A DNA stretch of 64,000 nucleotides from Daucus carota subsp. sativus (lineage: Eukaryota; Streptophyta; Magnoliopsida; Apiales; Apiaceae), in the NCBI RefSeq assembly GCF_001625215.2, contig NC_030383.2, positions 60,130,949-60,194,948 on the forward strand, read 5' to 3'. The translations under genes and the position numbers were made by a program. Shown here piece by piece: positions 35,801 through 47,385 of the stretch. Every line of letters begins with the position of its first letter. The stretch's first letter is position 1. The notes under the pieces were generated by a model. That model was given only the letters and a program-made list of their open reading frames with translations, searched no databases and was not told the DNA's origin.

Positions 35801-37883
35801 GGTAATTTATCAATGAATTTAGCAGCATTTGCTAGCTCACATGCTGCTCTGATCTCCTCATCAGTTGCACCATCCTTGCCATAAGCAATGTTGTCCTTAA
35901 TGCTAGATGTAAACAAAACAGGTTCTTGACTAACAAGGCCAATTTTTTCTCTAATCCATTTTAGCTGAAAATCTTTAAGATTTGTTCCGTCTATAAGAAC
36001 CTCACCGCCTTGTGGATCGTAAAATCTCTCTATCAGACTTATCACGGTAGACTTTCCACTTCCACTTTGTCCAACTAAAGCTGCAGTAGTCCCTCTGGGG
36101 ATGGCAAGGGAGAATCCACTAAATATATGCTCATCTGGCCTTGCTGGATAACTAAAGTGGACATCTCTCAACTCTATATCTCCTTGAATGTCATCTAATG
36201 TTTTCCCTCGAGTATCATACGGATCTATATCTGGTCTCCTATTTATAGTTTCAAACATCTTGAAAGCCGCAGCTCTACCTGCTGCAAATGCATTTATGCA
36301 AGGAAAAGCCTGCCCAAGTGACCTATGAACAAACAGTTACACAATATCTCAATACTTGCACGATAGAATATACATATCTAAAGCTAAAACTGTCACTAGT
36401 GTCATATTGGAATGATTGATAAGATTAGAACATCTTACATAGCTCCATTAAGAACAGCAATAATGACAGTAATCACAGTACCCCCTGAATAGCCTTTTTC
36501 AATAACCAGCTTTGCACCAAACCAGACAGCCATTGCAAAACTGCAGAATGCAACAGACATAACTGTGCCTAGTCCTAGTCCAGAAGCAAAGCCTTCGTGA
36601 ACACCTGATTTATAAGCTTTTGTAAGAGATTTGTTGTAGTTTACCACAGCTTGTCTCTCTCCGGTAAAAGAAACAACCTACAAAATATTCAACAAAAAAA
36701 AAAAACGCAGGAAAAAGTTATAATTGTAAGACAACTGACAGTTGCATAGCTGAAACTCAATGTTGAGTTTTTTCATGTTTAAACTTAATTCATGGATGAG
36801 AAAATACCGTTCTTATTGATCCAATTGTTTGTTCCACAATTTTTGCTGCTCTTGTATAAGCATCTTGTCCACGAGTAGACATCCTGGAGCTAACATGGGA
36901 CACCATTCCACCAGCCATCACGATCGGTGGAATAGAACTCATCAGGACTAGTGTAAGGAGCCATCCCTTGAAGAAAGCTACAAAATAGCCTCCAACAAAG
37001 GATGTCATCATTTGTATGAATTTCCCAACCTATAGCAAAATGATGAATGTTATTTCTCAAAATACAAAAGGATTTTCCTCTTGATCACCGAATGGTCTAA
37101 ACACAACACCTTCAGAAACTAATTGTTTCCTTCCTGGGAAGCTAGCTGGTTATTGTAATCTTTAGAAGTTCTTACCTTTTCGCCCATGGCGTCTTGTATG
37201 AGAACGGTATCACCAGACATTCTTCCAATAACTTCTCCTGTATTAGTTTCCATATCAAAGAAGGTAATATCCTGTCTTAATATATTTTGAAGGTATAATT
37301 TCCTTATCCTGGAAGCCTGTCTCTCTCCGGTTATAATCCAGCAAGCCACCTCTGACAAACACAAACGAAGAATGTATTTCATATATGAGTTTAAACTTGA
37401 ATGCATACAGCTTCTACACTGAAAATTAATGTGAAATTCACTTACGGAGAAATGAAGCTACACCAGTTCCCACTCCAAGATAGACAAATTTCAGCGATAC
37501 CTGATTCAGTGGTAAGATGATTAATTGGAATAAAGATTTCAACTGAAGGTGGACATTGTGCATGTAGGATCAGTATTACTTACCCTGGAAACCACCTGGA
37601 CTACATCAACATTATCTTGATTCTGTCCGAAAGAATCAGCCAATTCCCCGTAAAGGACAACCATCAAGGGCATGCTCACTCCATTGCCAACAGAGCCAAT
37701 GATACCGAATATCATCAGCATAACATCAAAAGAATCTGCAAATGAAAAGAGCTTATGAAATGGTACTATATTGGCGCTCTCCTTTTCTTTTGAATCATTA
37801 GCACCAGAACTTCTTTCCACCCCTTTATCCAGGACATGGGCTGTGGAGGTTCCACTCATTTCTTCACTAACATCATTGGCCAT
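32872..37883 (-). CDS. ABCB: MDR-type ABC transporter, ABCB4/11/21-like, copy 2
   Basis: Twelve coding exons join in frame (37883-37584, 37500-37446, 37351-37176, 37029-36808, 36677-36439, 36322-35797, 35722-35449, 35336-34453, 34352-34086, 33995-33732, 33648-33355, 33237-32872) to 1288 aa. It is a close paralogue of the gene at 16029-20813, with the same TMD-NBD-TMD-NBD layout. Both nucleotide-binding domains keep Walker A ([16 protein letters not shown]), LSGGQ and ILLLDE. Differences: a four-residue longer linker ([10 protein letters not shown]), an extra 100-bp intron (34353-34452) splitting the exon that is single in copy 1, and DHNGG in place of DPNAG after Walker A of NBD2. It should be a plasma-membrane exporter or importer; auxin transport is inferred from clade membership. 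No disabling change was seen in either copy. Confidence 0.92.
33649..33731 (-). other. GC-AG intron of ABCB copy 2
   Basis: Same position and GC donor (GGCAAG|GCAAGA) as in copy 1. Confidence 0.8.
34353..34452 (-). other. Extra intron present only in ABCB copy 2
   Basis: GATGCAAAG|GTTTGTTAAG and ATCTACAG|GCAATGTAC bound a 100-bp intron. In copy 1 the same codons (GCGAAG|GCGATG, junction 17478/17477) are continuous with no insertion or deletion. One paralogue therefore lost, or the other gained, an intron exactly. Confidence 0.85.
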
Positions 37884-40286
37884 GCTATCAATGCTGGTAC
37901 TATTAACCAACTGTGCTTTGCTTCCTTCTAGTCAGGAGGCTAAGAAGCTCGAAGTTGATAGTAATGATAAACAATCCGCGCATGGATTTTATAGGAGCCA
38001 AAACTATTAGGCCTGCAGACAAAACAAGCGACAACAAGAAAAAGCTGGAAACCATTATAATTCAACTGCTGATATCAGACAATCCTTTCTTCTTAATCTG
38101 CAGATCAGCATCATCTCGCGTGACAAGTCTTTTTATTATATCTTTGATTTCCTTATGCAACAAATATATCAGACAAAAAACAAAAAATTGATCACGCCAT
38201 TTCAAATAATAAATGGCCGAAATGATGATTCCATAGTGCCTGGAACAGTATCTCAGTTTCCTCATGCCAGCCTGCCCAGGTGGCCTAAGGCTAGACACTT
38301 GACAAAAATTTCAATACCAGTATAACTAATTTATATGCGAATCTAAAAATTTTAGTCGAAGGCATTTTCGGATCGTAGAGTATACTGTTAAGGTAAATGT
38401 CAACAGAGTTGAAGTAGGATGATTGATCAGGTCAAAACATAGAATCTTGCTTGGCACCATTTTGAGTTACAATGACATGGAGTGAGGCGTTTTTTTCACT
38501 TGGACATTCGGATTCAGGAAACAACTCTCAGAGATCTTTTTTTCCTTTTGGAAGACAATCTATTGATGTTGGAAGACCTGACGGATTCTTCCATTATATC
38601 ATTTCCGGGTCCAATGAAATTCATAGGTATAGGAAGAAGTCCCATCAAATATAAATTTTTTCTGTATGCCTTTTGCCTTAAATATATACACTTACTGTCC
38701 AATTAAACTTTAAGAATGTACTGAGAAGAGGTAAAAAACAAACACATTTTAGATTCACTAAACACTAGTGAGATTGTCCAAACTTTTTAACACTATGCAA
38801 ATTTCATGATGCATAAAACAGAAGTGAAGTGAACACAAGTTGCATTTGGAAAACAATGCAGAGTATAACTTGTTCCTAGCAGACAGACAGCACTTCAGTT
38901 CTGTTTATCTGGACACGGCCTTTGTGTCACAGTTTCCGCAACATGGTTCACACATCGTATGTTTCAGTCGATGTTTCGTGTTACTTTGAAGCACATAGTT
39001 CATGGATGGTTGCTTCAGTGAGATGGACGCGCTTACAAATTCAAGTTAGTAACTGAATGCAGATATGGTAGATACTTAGAATTTCATATTTACTTTTAGA
39101 CTCGTATATCATTGTTTTCCGGGTTCGAGTCTGGCTCAAGTTAGTAAGTGAATGCAGATAATAAATACTTGAATTTCATATTTACTTTTAGACTCATATA
39201 TCATTGTTTTCCGGGTTCGAGTCTAGTTCGAAGAATATGATGTTATTCTCTGTGGTCCGCGGACTCAAATTTAAAACCCAACTTATGTTCTTATGAAAAC
39301 ATAGGATTCAATGGCAATGCAAAATCTTGCAGGCCTTTGAAAAGATAGCTACCGTTGTTTTTTTATTATCTAATGACATTAACAATGTCATGAGCAAAAC
39401 GAGATTTTTATTTTAGTGCAGCATGCAAAAGTTATTGAAAAATTTCCCGACAAATGGCCAGGAAACAGAAAAAACAAAGGTGCAGCATGCAGTGATGGGG
39501 AAAGTTATTAGGGGAAAAACAAAGGGTCTGCATCTGGCCATCACTATCCAAATTCCGAAATTTCTTCAAATTCTTAGTCTCTGAACTCCTTTAAATTATA
39601 AAATTTCCTCTATTACTCTACCTTCATCCATTATAAATTATTAAAAGTTCTACATCAATTTTTTGTCAAATTGATTGAATTCCCACTGATATTTAAATAT
39701 ATTATACAAATTAAAAATTAAAAGACATATTATTTTATCATATACCTAAAGCACCAAGATTTATGAATTTGGATGATTTCTATTGGGTTATCATCTTTAA
39801 TAATGATGGACCCCTACAATTACAATAACCAAACCAATCAAAACCCTCCAATTTCATAAATGTTAGTCTTACCATGTGCCCAAGCAATAGCCAAATACAT
39901 AATACATATCAAGACTTTTAAGCTAATTTTGGTAGATCGTTGGATACTTAAAACTTAATTGATAAAAATAATTTTAAATTAAGTGTTTTATATTTGATTA
40001 AGATGTTATTAAGAATATCTTCAACAATTATTAAAATAAGTTATTAATATAAATATATTCGCATCCCTAACTTATTTATCTTGGGAACGAGGTCCGAGAA
40101 CTTGACACATATTTTAAGATTCTTATAATAATATATAATTTCATGAATTATTTTAATTATTTTTTTCTTCTAAATTAAATTTAAAAGAAAAAATTATGAA
40201 ATCATATTTTATTTGTATCTTAAAATACGTGTCAACTAATATAAAATAATTAAAAAAATAGCAGACATCGAAGTATATGAATACTA
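37884..40286. other. Upstream region of ABCB copy 2
   Basis: No gene seen. The part to about 39430 shares blocks with the region upstream of copy 1 (for example GCAGGCCT near 39330 against 22700), but lacks its MITE. A 95-bp duplication lies at 39043-39230. Beyond ~39500 it is plain AT-rich DNA. Confidence 0.6.
39043..39230. repeat. 95-bp tandem duplication upstream of ABCB copy 2
   Basis: AAGTTAGTAA starts two copies (39043 and 39138) that share CATATTTACTTTTAGACTC and TTTTCCGGGTTCGAGTCT. Confidence 0.8.
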
Positions 40287-42221
40287 TCAATATATATATA
40301 TAAAGGAGAATGCGGGCGTCTCTAGAATTGCTCGATTCAGTCTTCTAATTTTTCTTAAATTTCAGATAGAAAATATAGTTATAATTCAAAAAATCATGTT
40401 TAAGAATTCTAAAGGTGATACAATTCTTTTCTTATTGAATTGAATTCTAAAGATGATACAATTCTTTTCTTTTTTATTTAATATTTTTATTGAAATATAA
40501 AGATGACACAATTCCTTTCTTATTTAATAATCCTAAAAGAAATAGGATTATTTTTTTTATTTGATATTTTTTATTGAATTTTAAAGATGACACCATTCTT
40601 TTCTTATTTAGTAATCCCTAAAAGAAATAGGATTATGTTTAAAAAATCAGGTTCAAAGATTCCAAAAGTTAATACAATTCTTTTTTTTTTGGATTCTAAA
40701 GATAATACAATTCTTTTCTTATTTAGTTATCCTAAAAAGAGTAGGATTATATTTATTTAAACTAACAATCACATATAAAATACAATTTATATTTAAGATT
40801 TGTAAGGTAATACGTACAATTTTTATTATTAATTTAGTCTTATAATTTTTTTAAAATTTCGTATAGAAAATAAAGGATTGCAAAGATAATAATCATTAAA
40901 AAACACTAATAGCAAAAAAATTAGAACCATAAAAGAGCAATAATTTTTAAGTAATAAATAGGAATCATAAAATAAACATAATTAACAAAAAAATAGGATA
41001 TATAAAATAGGAAATATATATTGATTTTATAATAATGTAAATGATTCTTGATTAGTATTGCGTTTGACGGGCACGGGAGGTGGCCCAAACCAATTTTTAT
41101 TTAAATAATAATAAATTTTCTATTAGTATTATGTTTGACGGGTTAGTGGCTAATATAATTTTTTATCTATGTTATAATATTTGTTTTTTTAAACGGTACC
41201 ACAGTTCAAAATAATTTTTATCCAATTATAGTTATAATTTAAAAAATCAACTTGAAGGATTCCAAAAGTTAATACAATTTTTTTTTTTTCGAATTCTAGA
41301 GGTAATACAATTTTTTTATTATTTAGGAATGCCAAAAGTAATAAGATTATATATATTTAAACTAATAATCATAGATAAAATATAATTTATATTTAAGATT
41401 TGTAAGGTAATACATACAATTTTTATTTCCGATTTAGTCTTATAATTTTCTTAAATTTCGAATAGAAAATAAAGGATTGTAAAGATAATAATCATTAAAA
41501 AACTAATACCAAAAGTATTAGAACCATAAAAGAATAATAATTTTAAACTAATAAAAGGAGTCAAAAAATAAAAATAATTAACATATAAAATAATACATAT
41601 AAAATAGGAATCATATATTGATTTTATGATAATGTTAATTAGTATTGTGTTTGACGGGCACGGGAGGCGGCCCAAACTAATTTTTATCTAAATAATAATA
41701 AATTTTCTATTAGTATTATGTTTGACGAGAAAGTGGCTAAAATAATTTTTTATCTATGTTATAATATATATTTTTGTTAAAACGGGACCACAGTTCAAAA
41801 TAGTTTTTGTCCAATTATAATCTTTAATTTTATCATAATTAGAATAATTTTTATTAGTATGTGTTTGACAGTAAGGCAACTCAAACTGATATCTAAATTA
41901 TAATGTTTTGTTATTGGTATTGTGTTTGATAAGAGAGCGGCTCAAACTAATTTTGATCTAAATTATAGTATTTAATTTTATCATAAAAACAATAATTATG
42001 GATTAATATTGTGTTTGACGGGAAGGAGGTTCAAACTAATTTTATTATTAGTATTGTGTTTGAAAGTATGGCCACTTAAACAAATTTTTATACCAATTAT
42101 AATATTTTTTATTTGTGATATGTTTAACAGAAAGATGACTCAAAATAATTTCTATGGTATTATAATACGATTCATATCAAAATTTATCACGCGGCCGCGA
42201 AGCGCGGCTTTTTTCAATAGT
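40287..42221 (+). mobile_element. Non-autonomous Helitron candidate
   Basis: The 5' end reads TCAATATATATATATAAAGG after a host A. The 3' end has a GC-rich hairpin GCCGCG-AAG-CGCGGC (42194-42208) 12 bases before ...ATAGT, followed by host T. That is the Helitron plan (A|TC...hairpin...CTRRT|T) with one mismatch in CTRRT. There is no Rep/helicase. The interior contains a ~600-bp degenerate duplication (blocks at about 40756 and 41358) and about eight copies of a TTAGTATTGTGTTTGACGGG-type module. Confidence 0.65.
40756..41800. repeat. ~600-bp degenerate duplication inside the Helitron
   Basis: TATTTAAGATTTGTAAGG recurs at about 40791 and 41393. The following TTTGACGGGCACGGGAGG and CCCAAAC blocks recur about 590-600 bp apart in the same order. 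Confidence 0.75.
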
Positions 42222-42429
42222 TATAAAATAATTTGTGAAATTCGGTTAAAACCAGATTAACCTGAAACAGCGCCACGTATGCTTTATTCGGTTTACCCCT
42301 CTTGGCTCTTGGGGAAAAAAATAAAATCATACTGAAAAGGGTTGGGGCAAGCAGCCCATCGAATCAAATTCCAATTATAAAACAAAAATTCACAGTTTGA
42401 TTCATGTTTCTCTTGGCTGTGATTTCAGT

Positions 42430-43250
42430 CTTTTGACTTCACCTTCAGGTTTGTAAAAAGCTCGTATCTTTTGTATCTTCACTTAATTTTTTTTAGTTTC
42501 ATCTGTTCTTTCTTCTCTTTGATTTATCTTTGTTTGAGCTTTCAAGAATCTGAATTGCGTCTTGAATTCATTACAAAAGTGGGCATTTGATATAATTTGA
42601 TGTGTTTTTAGTGATTCGCGACTACTCATGTGGTAAAATTTTGAGCTTTATGTGATTTTTATTTATCCAAGTCTGAGCTCTCAAGAATCTCAATTGGGTC
42701 TTGACTTCATTACAAAAGTGGGCATTTGATATGATTTTGTTGTGTTTTTAGTGATTCAAGACTACCCATGTGGTAAAATTCTGTGCTTTATGTGAGTTCT
42801 ATTCATCTAAGTTTTAGCTCTCAAGAATCTCAATTGGGTCTTGAATTCATTACAAAAGTGGACATTTGATTAGATTTTGAGGTGTTTTCAGTGAGTATAT
42901 GGTAAAAATCTGAGCTTTATGTGAGTTTGATTAGCAAAACCAAAAAAAAAAAAAATATTAAAAAAAATAATCGGAAATTTGAGTTTTATGGGGATAATGA
43001 TTCTATCGGAAGTGTATTGAGGAATTCATTATGTTAGAAGTAACTTAAGAAAACCCATGTGGTAAAAATTTGACCTTTATATGAGTTTGATTAGCAAAAT
43101 CAAAATTTGAGTTTAATGGGGTTAATGATGCTATATTCAAGAATGTGATATGCTCTCAGTAATTCAAGAAATCCAATGTTGTAAAAATTTGAGCTTTATC
43201 TGAGTTTAATTAGCAAAACCACTATAATGGAATATAATTGTATAAAATTT
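42430..43250 (+). repeat. ~140-bp tandem repeats in the MUSTANG-like 5' region
   Basis: At least three clear units (about 42540, 42678, 42819) share TCAAGAATCTGAATTG-like starts, CATTACAAAAGTGG, CATTTGAT and GAGCTTTATGTGAGTTT. Two weaker units follow to ~43230. They lie in what is probably a 5'-UTR intron (donor CAG|GTTTGT at about 42450). Confidence 0.65.
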
Positions 43251-43450
43251 CAATTTTGGGTTTTATAATGATAGTGATGCTATGCGGAAAGTGTATCTGC
43301 CTATATTTATCATGTTGACTTGTTAAATTTGTATATTGAAGTTTCAATCTGGCTGCATATTTGATGAAATTTAAGTATTTTAGATTTTTTGAAAGGAATT
43401 AAGGGACATTAGACTTTTGTTGTTGTCAAGGATTTGTTAAATTTGATATA

Positions 43451-44760
43451 ATGCCGAAAAGAAAGCATATACTTGTGTGTCGGTCTGGTGCTAAGCTTAT
43501 GATGTCCGAGGATGGTTCATTGGCATACATGGGTGGGGATGCTTATGCAATCGGTGTTAATGAAAACACTCGTTTTGACGAATTGAAGTCCGAGATGGCA
43601 GATATGTGGAAATTTGATCCTGGTTCTATTGCTCTCAAGTATTTGCTGCCTAATACAAGTAATAACCTTGTGACAATTGCAAGTGACAAAGACATACGGA
43701 ACATGCTTGAATTCTATGAGGATTCTACAACGGTGGATGTTTATGTATTCACCAATTCAAATAATGGCCCTAGTGATGTGTTAACTATTCCCGGCATAAG
43801 GTATTTACACCCTTTTCATTTATGTGTTCTCTTAAAAAAAAAAATTTTTGGATCCTCAAGGACTATAACATGCCATGTAGTTAAATGTTTTAACAAAAGT
43901 TAGTTGATTTTTTATGTTTCCTTCAGAGAACACTACTGAATATATGTGTAAATATGTTTTATTGTTGTAGATCCAAGGGTACAACTGTGGAGACTGTCAT
44001 TCCCCGTAGTGATGTTCTGTCTTGTCCTGAACGGGTCATTGGTGTTGATCAAGTTCCCCATAGTATTGTACTGTCTCATCCTGAACGGGTCAGTGGAGCT
44101 GATCAAGTTCCCCGTAGTGATGTACTGCCTCGTCCTGAGAGGGTCATTGGTGTTGATCAAGTTTCTCGTAGTATAGTACTGCCTTGTCCTGAAAGGGTCA
44201 GTGGAGTGGATCAAGTTCCCCCTAGTGATGTACTGTCTCGTCCTGAGCGGGTGAATGGTGCTGATCAAGTTCCCCGTAGTGATGTACTGTCTCGTCCTGA
44301 ACGGGTGAATGGTGCTGATCAAGTTCCCCGTAGTGATGTACTGTCTCTTCCTGAACGGGTGAATGGTGTTGGTCCAGTTCTCCATAGTGATGTATTGTCT
44401 CGTCCAGGATGTGAACCTCTGAATGAGTTAGCTGTTTATTCAGAGTCGGAGATGCTGAAAAATTCCAAGGAGAGCGAGCGGTTCAGACTTGCCAAATTCT
44501 GGGAGAATAGCCTTACGGGGGTCGAGCAACAATTTAGTAGTGTCAATGACTTTCGTGATGCTTTACGCAAGTATTCTGTAGCACGAGGTTTCTCATGCAT
44601 TAAAACTGAAAACAATAGCAAACAATTTAGTGCCAAGTGTAAGGGTGAGGGATGTCCTTGGGAAATTTGTGCATCAAAATTGGCTACCTCGAAGCAATTT
44701 GTGGTAAGGAAACTGAATGACACCCATACCTGTGGAGCGAAAAAAGTTAGCTCCAAGTGA
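43451..44760 (+). CDS. Truncated MUSTANG-like protein (PB1 + MuDR DNA-binding region)
   Basis: Two exons (43451-43800 and 43971-44760) join in frame to 379 aa. Residues 1 to ~102 form a PB1-like domain (MPKRKHILVCRSG, DGSLAYMGGDAYAIGV, IALKYLLP, ISKDKD-type IASDKDIRNML), typical of plant MUSTANG-A/B and related domesticated MULE genes. Next come about seven 18-residue repeats of the form PRSDVLSRPERVNGADQV. After these, AKFWENSLTGVEQQFSSVNDF through CKGEGCPWEICASK to NDTHTCG is the MuDR-type DNA-binding region. The frame stops 10 residues later, before any catalytic transposase or SWIM zinc finger, so full-length MUSTANG is cut by about half. It may be a decayed family member or a short regulator that keeps the dimerisation and DNA-binding parts. 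Confidence 0.85.
43999..44400 (+). repeat. 54-bp coding minisatellite
   Basis: Seven full units and one partial unit of 54 bp encode 18-residue repeats, with the invariant core CC(T)GA(A/G)(C/A)GGGT and GTTGATCAAGTT. Units differ mainly by substitutions and all keep the frame. Copies five and six are the most alike, suggesting recent slippage or unequal exchange. Confidence 0.9.
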
Positions 44761-46211
44761 AGGAGTTGATCCAAAATTTCCATGAATAGGAAGGGAAGCC
44801 AAAGGAAAGGGCGTATGGGATTCAAAATGATGAGATGTAATCCTTTGCTTATTTATATGAAAATCGAATCCTTGTACTGTAGCCTTTGTTGGTACAACCA
44901 AGAATGTGAGATGTTTTCGTCTTTTTTCTTGCATTATATGCTAAATTGATTGACTTTGGAAATGATTTATGGCCCATTCTCTTCCCAATACCATGAATTT
45001 AAAATCAATATTCAGTCATTACTTGGATATATTCAAGCTGATACTTGTAGGGAAGTAGTGATACTATTTTCTGGTGCTTTTCTAGTGGTGGTCATAAATT
45101 GAGTGAATGATTTATGATTGTTTGAAAGTCTAGTTGGGTCTCTACTATAGTTAGATTTCATACATTTGTGCCTTTAGTTTAAACCAAATTTTTGTAGCAG
45201 TCCATGATGGACCTTTTGTCGTCCTTTCTTGCATTTTATGCTAGAGTGATATGCTTTAGGGTCCCCCCCCCCCCCCGCCTCGCTTGATCAGACGAGTGTA
45301 ATTATATTCGATGAACTGGTGGTGCTTCCCGGTAAATATAGTTGAAAAGAACGAGATCACTTTATTGGGCAAGTGAATATGCAATTGCAATGTCCTAGCT
45401 GTTTGAGAATGTTATAGGTGTAGTAGAAGAAAAGACCGTCTTTTTGCAAGGTGCTGAAAAATCTTTTTGCAGCTGTCACTGAAGGTCCCCAGAGGCTCTA
45501 GTTATCTTCCTCCTCTACCTAGTTGTCACCGAAGGTTTTTCACGGTCACCTAGGCTGGCATGGTACGTTTTCTGTTGTAGCTATTCTTGTTGCTGTGTCA
45601 AATAGAACCAAGTAAATCTTATATTGAGCCAGGACAAACTTTTTTGAGTTTCCGCCAGAAAGAGATTTACCTAATGACAATGCTTTTAAGGCGGCCTAAG
45701 ATCCCGATTTGATACCAGGTGTTGTGCAAAGTTTATGCATTTTGCAAGATAGGTCAGACATTGAGTTTGGAACCTTAATTCCAGTAATATATTATCTAGA
45801 ATAGTCGGGCGCATCTTGCCTTCACTGAGATTGGAACCCTCGACCTCTTGTCACGATGTAAGTAACTATAAAAACATGTTGTCTTTCCAGACTGAAACCC
45901 TAAACGAGTAATTGCCAAAACATGTCCTTTTGATGCAAGCTCATCTTGCATCAGCTCGATTAAAAGAAACAACCGAAAATATAATATTTCTGACATTGAC
46001 AAATAGTATACAAGGTTATTCTGAAACTAACTTGGCACCTACTAAGACTATAATAAGAAGCACTCACCAACAGAAACACATATAATATAAATTCAATCTG
46101 TTTTTACAAAAATAAGTACTCCATCAAAGCCTAACACTAATTTGCACACAGCTAAATTTGTGGCCTTGATAAAAAATCAGAAAGAACACAACTACACAAG
46201 GACAGATTGTT
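44761..46211. other. Intergenic DNA
   Basis: The first ~200 bases are the likely 3' UTR of the MUSTANG-like gene. A run of 14 C occurs at 45263-45276. I see no other gene or bounded repeat. Confidence 0.5.
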
Positions 46212-46520
46212 TCAAAACAATTGGAGATTCTGCATTAAAGACAGAGGCAAGTACTTGTGATCTTGTTCTTGTTCAGAAATGTAACTTGTGCCACAGTCAG
46301 TAAATTTATGATCCAATTTTCCTGACTCAATCAACTCCAAATCTTTCAATAGTAAAACATAATGACTGTAAACATCAGCAACACTCTTGTTGCCACCAAC
46401 CATGGCTGCCACAGTCTCCCATCGATTCGGCTTCGAATCGTCAGTGACAGCCACTGCTAGCTCAAACAGCTTGTTCTCCTCCCAGCTCCATTCATCTGTG
46501 GTCACCTCTTCCGTTTTCAT
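46212..46520 (-). CDS. RADIALIS-like single-MYB (SANT) protein
   Basis: 102 aa from ATG 46520. Residues ~9-68 form one MYB/SANT repeat: EWSWEENKLFELAVAV, then RWETVAAMVGGNKSVADVYSHYVLLLKDLELIESG. Tryptophans at 11/13 and 34 and the terminal HY---L--D---IESG are hallmarks of the RAD/RADIALIS-like family. These nuclear proteins lack an activation domain and compete with DIV-type MYBs for DRIF partners, affecting floral asymmetry and organ growth. The C-terminal ~32 residues are variable. The frame extends 13 codons further upstream, but that part is unrelated to the family, so I chose the internal ATG. An intron in the 5' UTR cannot be excluded. Confidence 0.88.
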   Translation of the reverse strand: MKTEEVTTDEWSWEENKLFELAVAVTDDSKPNRWETVAAMVGGNKSVADVYSHYVLLLKDLELIESGKLDHKFTDCGTSYISEQEQDHKYLPLSLMQNLQLF

Positions 46521-46596
46521 CAATCTTGATGACAGACAAAAATATGGTTGACCCAACAATATATATTAATCAAGATTCATGAATGATCAGAAAGAC

Positions 46597-46830
46597 ATAA
46601 AACACACAGAGAGAGATGGGGGAGAGAGGGATAGGGAGAGAGGGAGGGGGAGAGAGAAGAGAGGTCAGCAACACATAAAACACACAGAGAGAGATGGGGG
46701 GGGGAGAGAAATATGGAGAGAGAGGGAGGGAGGGGGGGAGAGAGAGAGAGAGAGAGAGAGAGATCAGCAACACATGAAACACAGAGAGAGAGATCAGCAG
46801 CACATAAAACACAGAGAGAGATACTCTGTC
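46597..46830. repeat. GA/CT-rich minisatellite and (GA)n upstream of the RAD-like gene
   Basis: AGCAACACATAAAACACACAG-type units alternate with GAGAGAGAT and G-runs; a pure (GA) run spans about 46737-46763. On the sense strand of the RAD-like gene this is a CT-rich leader or promoter tract ~80 bp upstream of the ATG. Such tracts are bound by plant BPC/GAGA factors, so a regulatory role is possible. Confidence 0.8.
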
Positions 46831-47359
46831 TCTGCAAGATCTTGTGAAATGTGTTTATTGCTGTGTTTGTATGTTGTTGCAAGTATGGTGTCAGTAATGA
46901 TAGGGATGGATCATCCTAAATCTAGAACTGCCCTTAACTAACCATATCCATAAACATGCAATTCAATTACTACTACTAGAAACTTGTACTACCAAAATAC
47001 TAACACATATTTTGAATATATTATCATGTGGCATCCCTTTGAAAAGTTATTTTATTCTTTTGGCAATGCAAGTCCAAAAAGATAGAGACAATAATTTATA
47101 CACAAAATCAACTCAATTATCACAAGAAAACGCTGCCCCACTTCTCTATCAATTGTTTCTTGCAAGACCCTAGGAACTTATATTTTTAATACATCAATGG
47201 ATCTAATTGGTGCTAGATTTAGCGTGACGTATGCTTATTTCATATTTATATAACACATCCCATATATGTCATATGTGTATATATTTTTAGGGACTTTCAT
47301 CGTGTAATCGTCACGACTACTGGCCAATAATGGTACTAATAGTATATTATATGAATTGG

Positions 47360-47385
47360 CACTACAAGAAACGGGCTTTTGCCCC
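47360..47385 (+). mobile_element. CACTA (En/Spm) terminal fragment
   Basis: CACTACAAGAAACGGGCTTT matches the conserved start of plant CACTA terminal inverted repeats. No opposite terminus with a 3-bp target duplication was found, so it is a relic or solo end. Confidence 0.5.

Noticed and set aside
43933-44385. 150-residue repetitive minus-strand open frame
   Set aside because: Antisense shadow of the 54-bp minisatellite; 54 is divisible by three, so all frames repeat and can stay open.
46570-46941. Open frames rich in Arg/Glu/Gly or Ser/Leu
   Set aside because: Translations of the GA/CT microsatellite.
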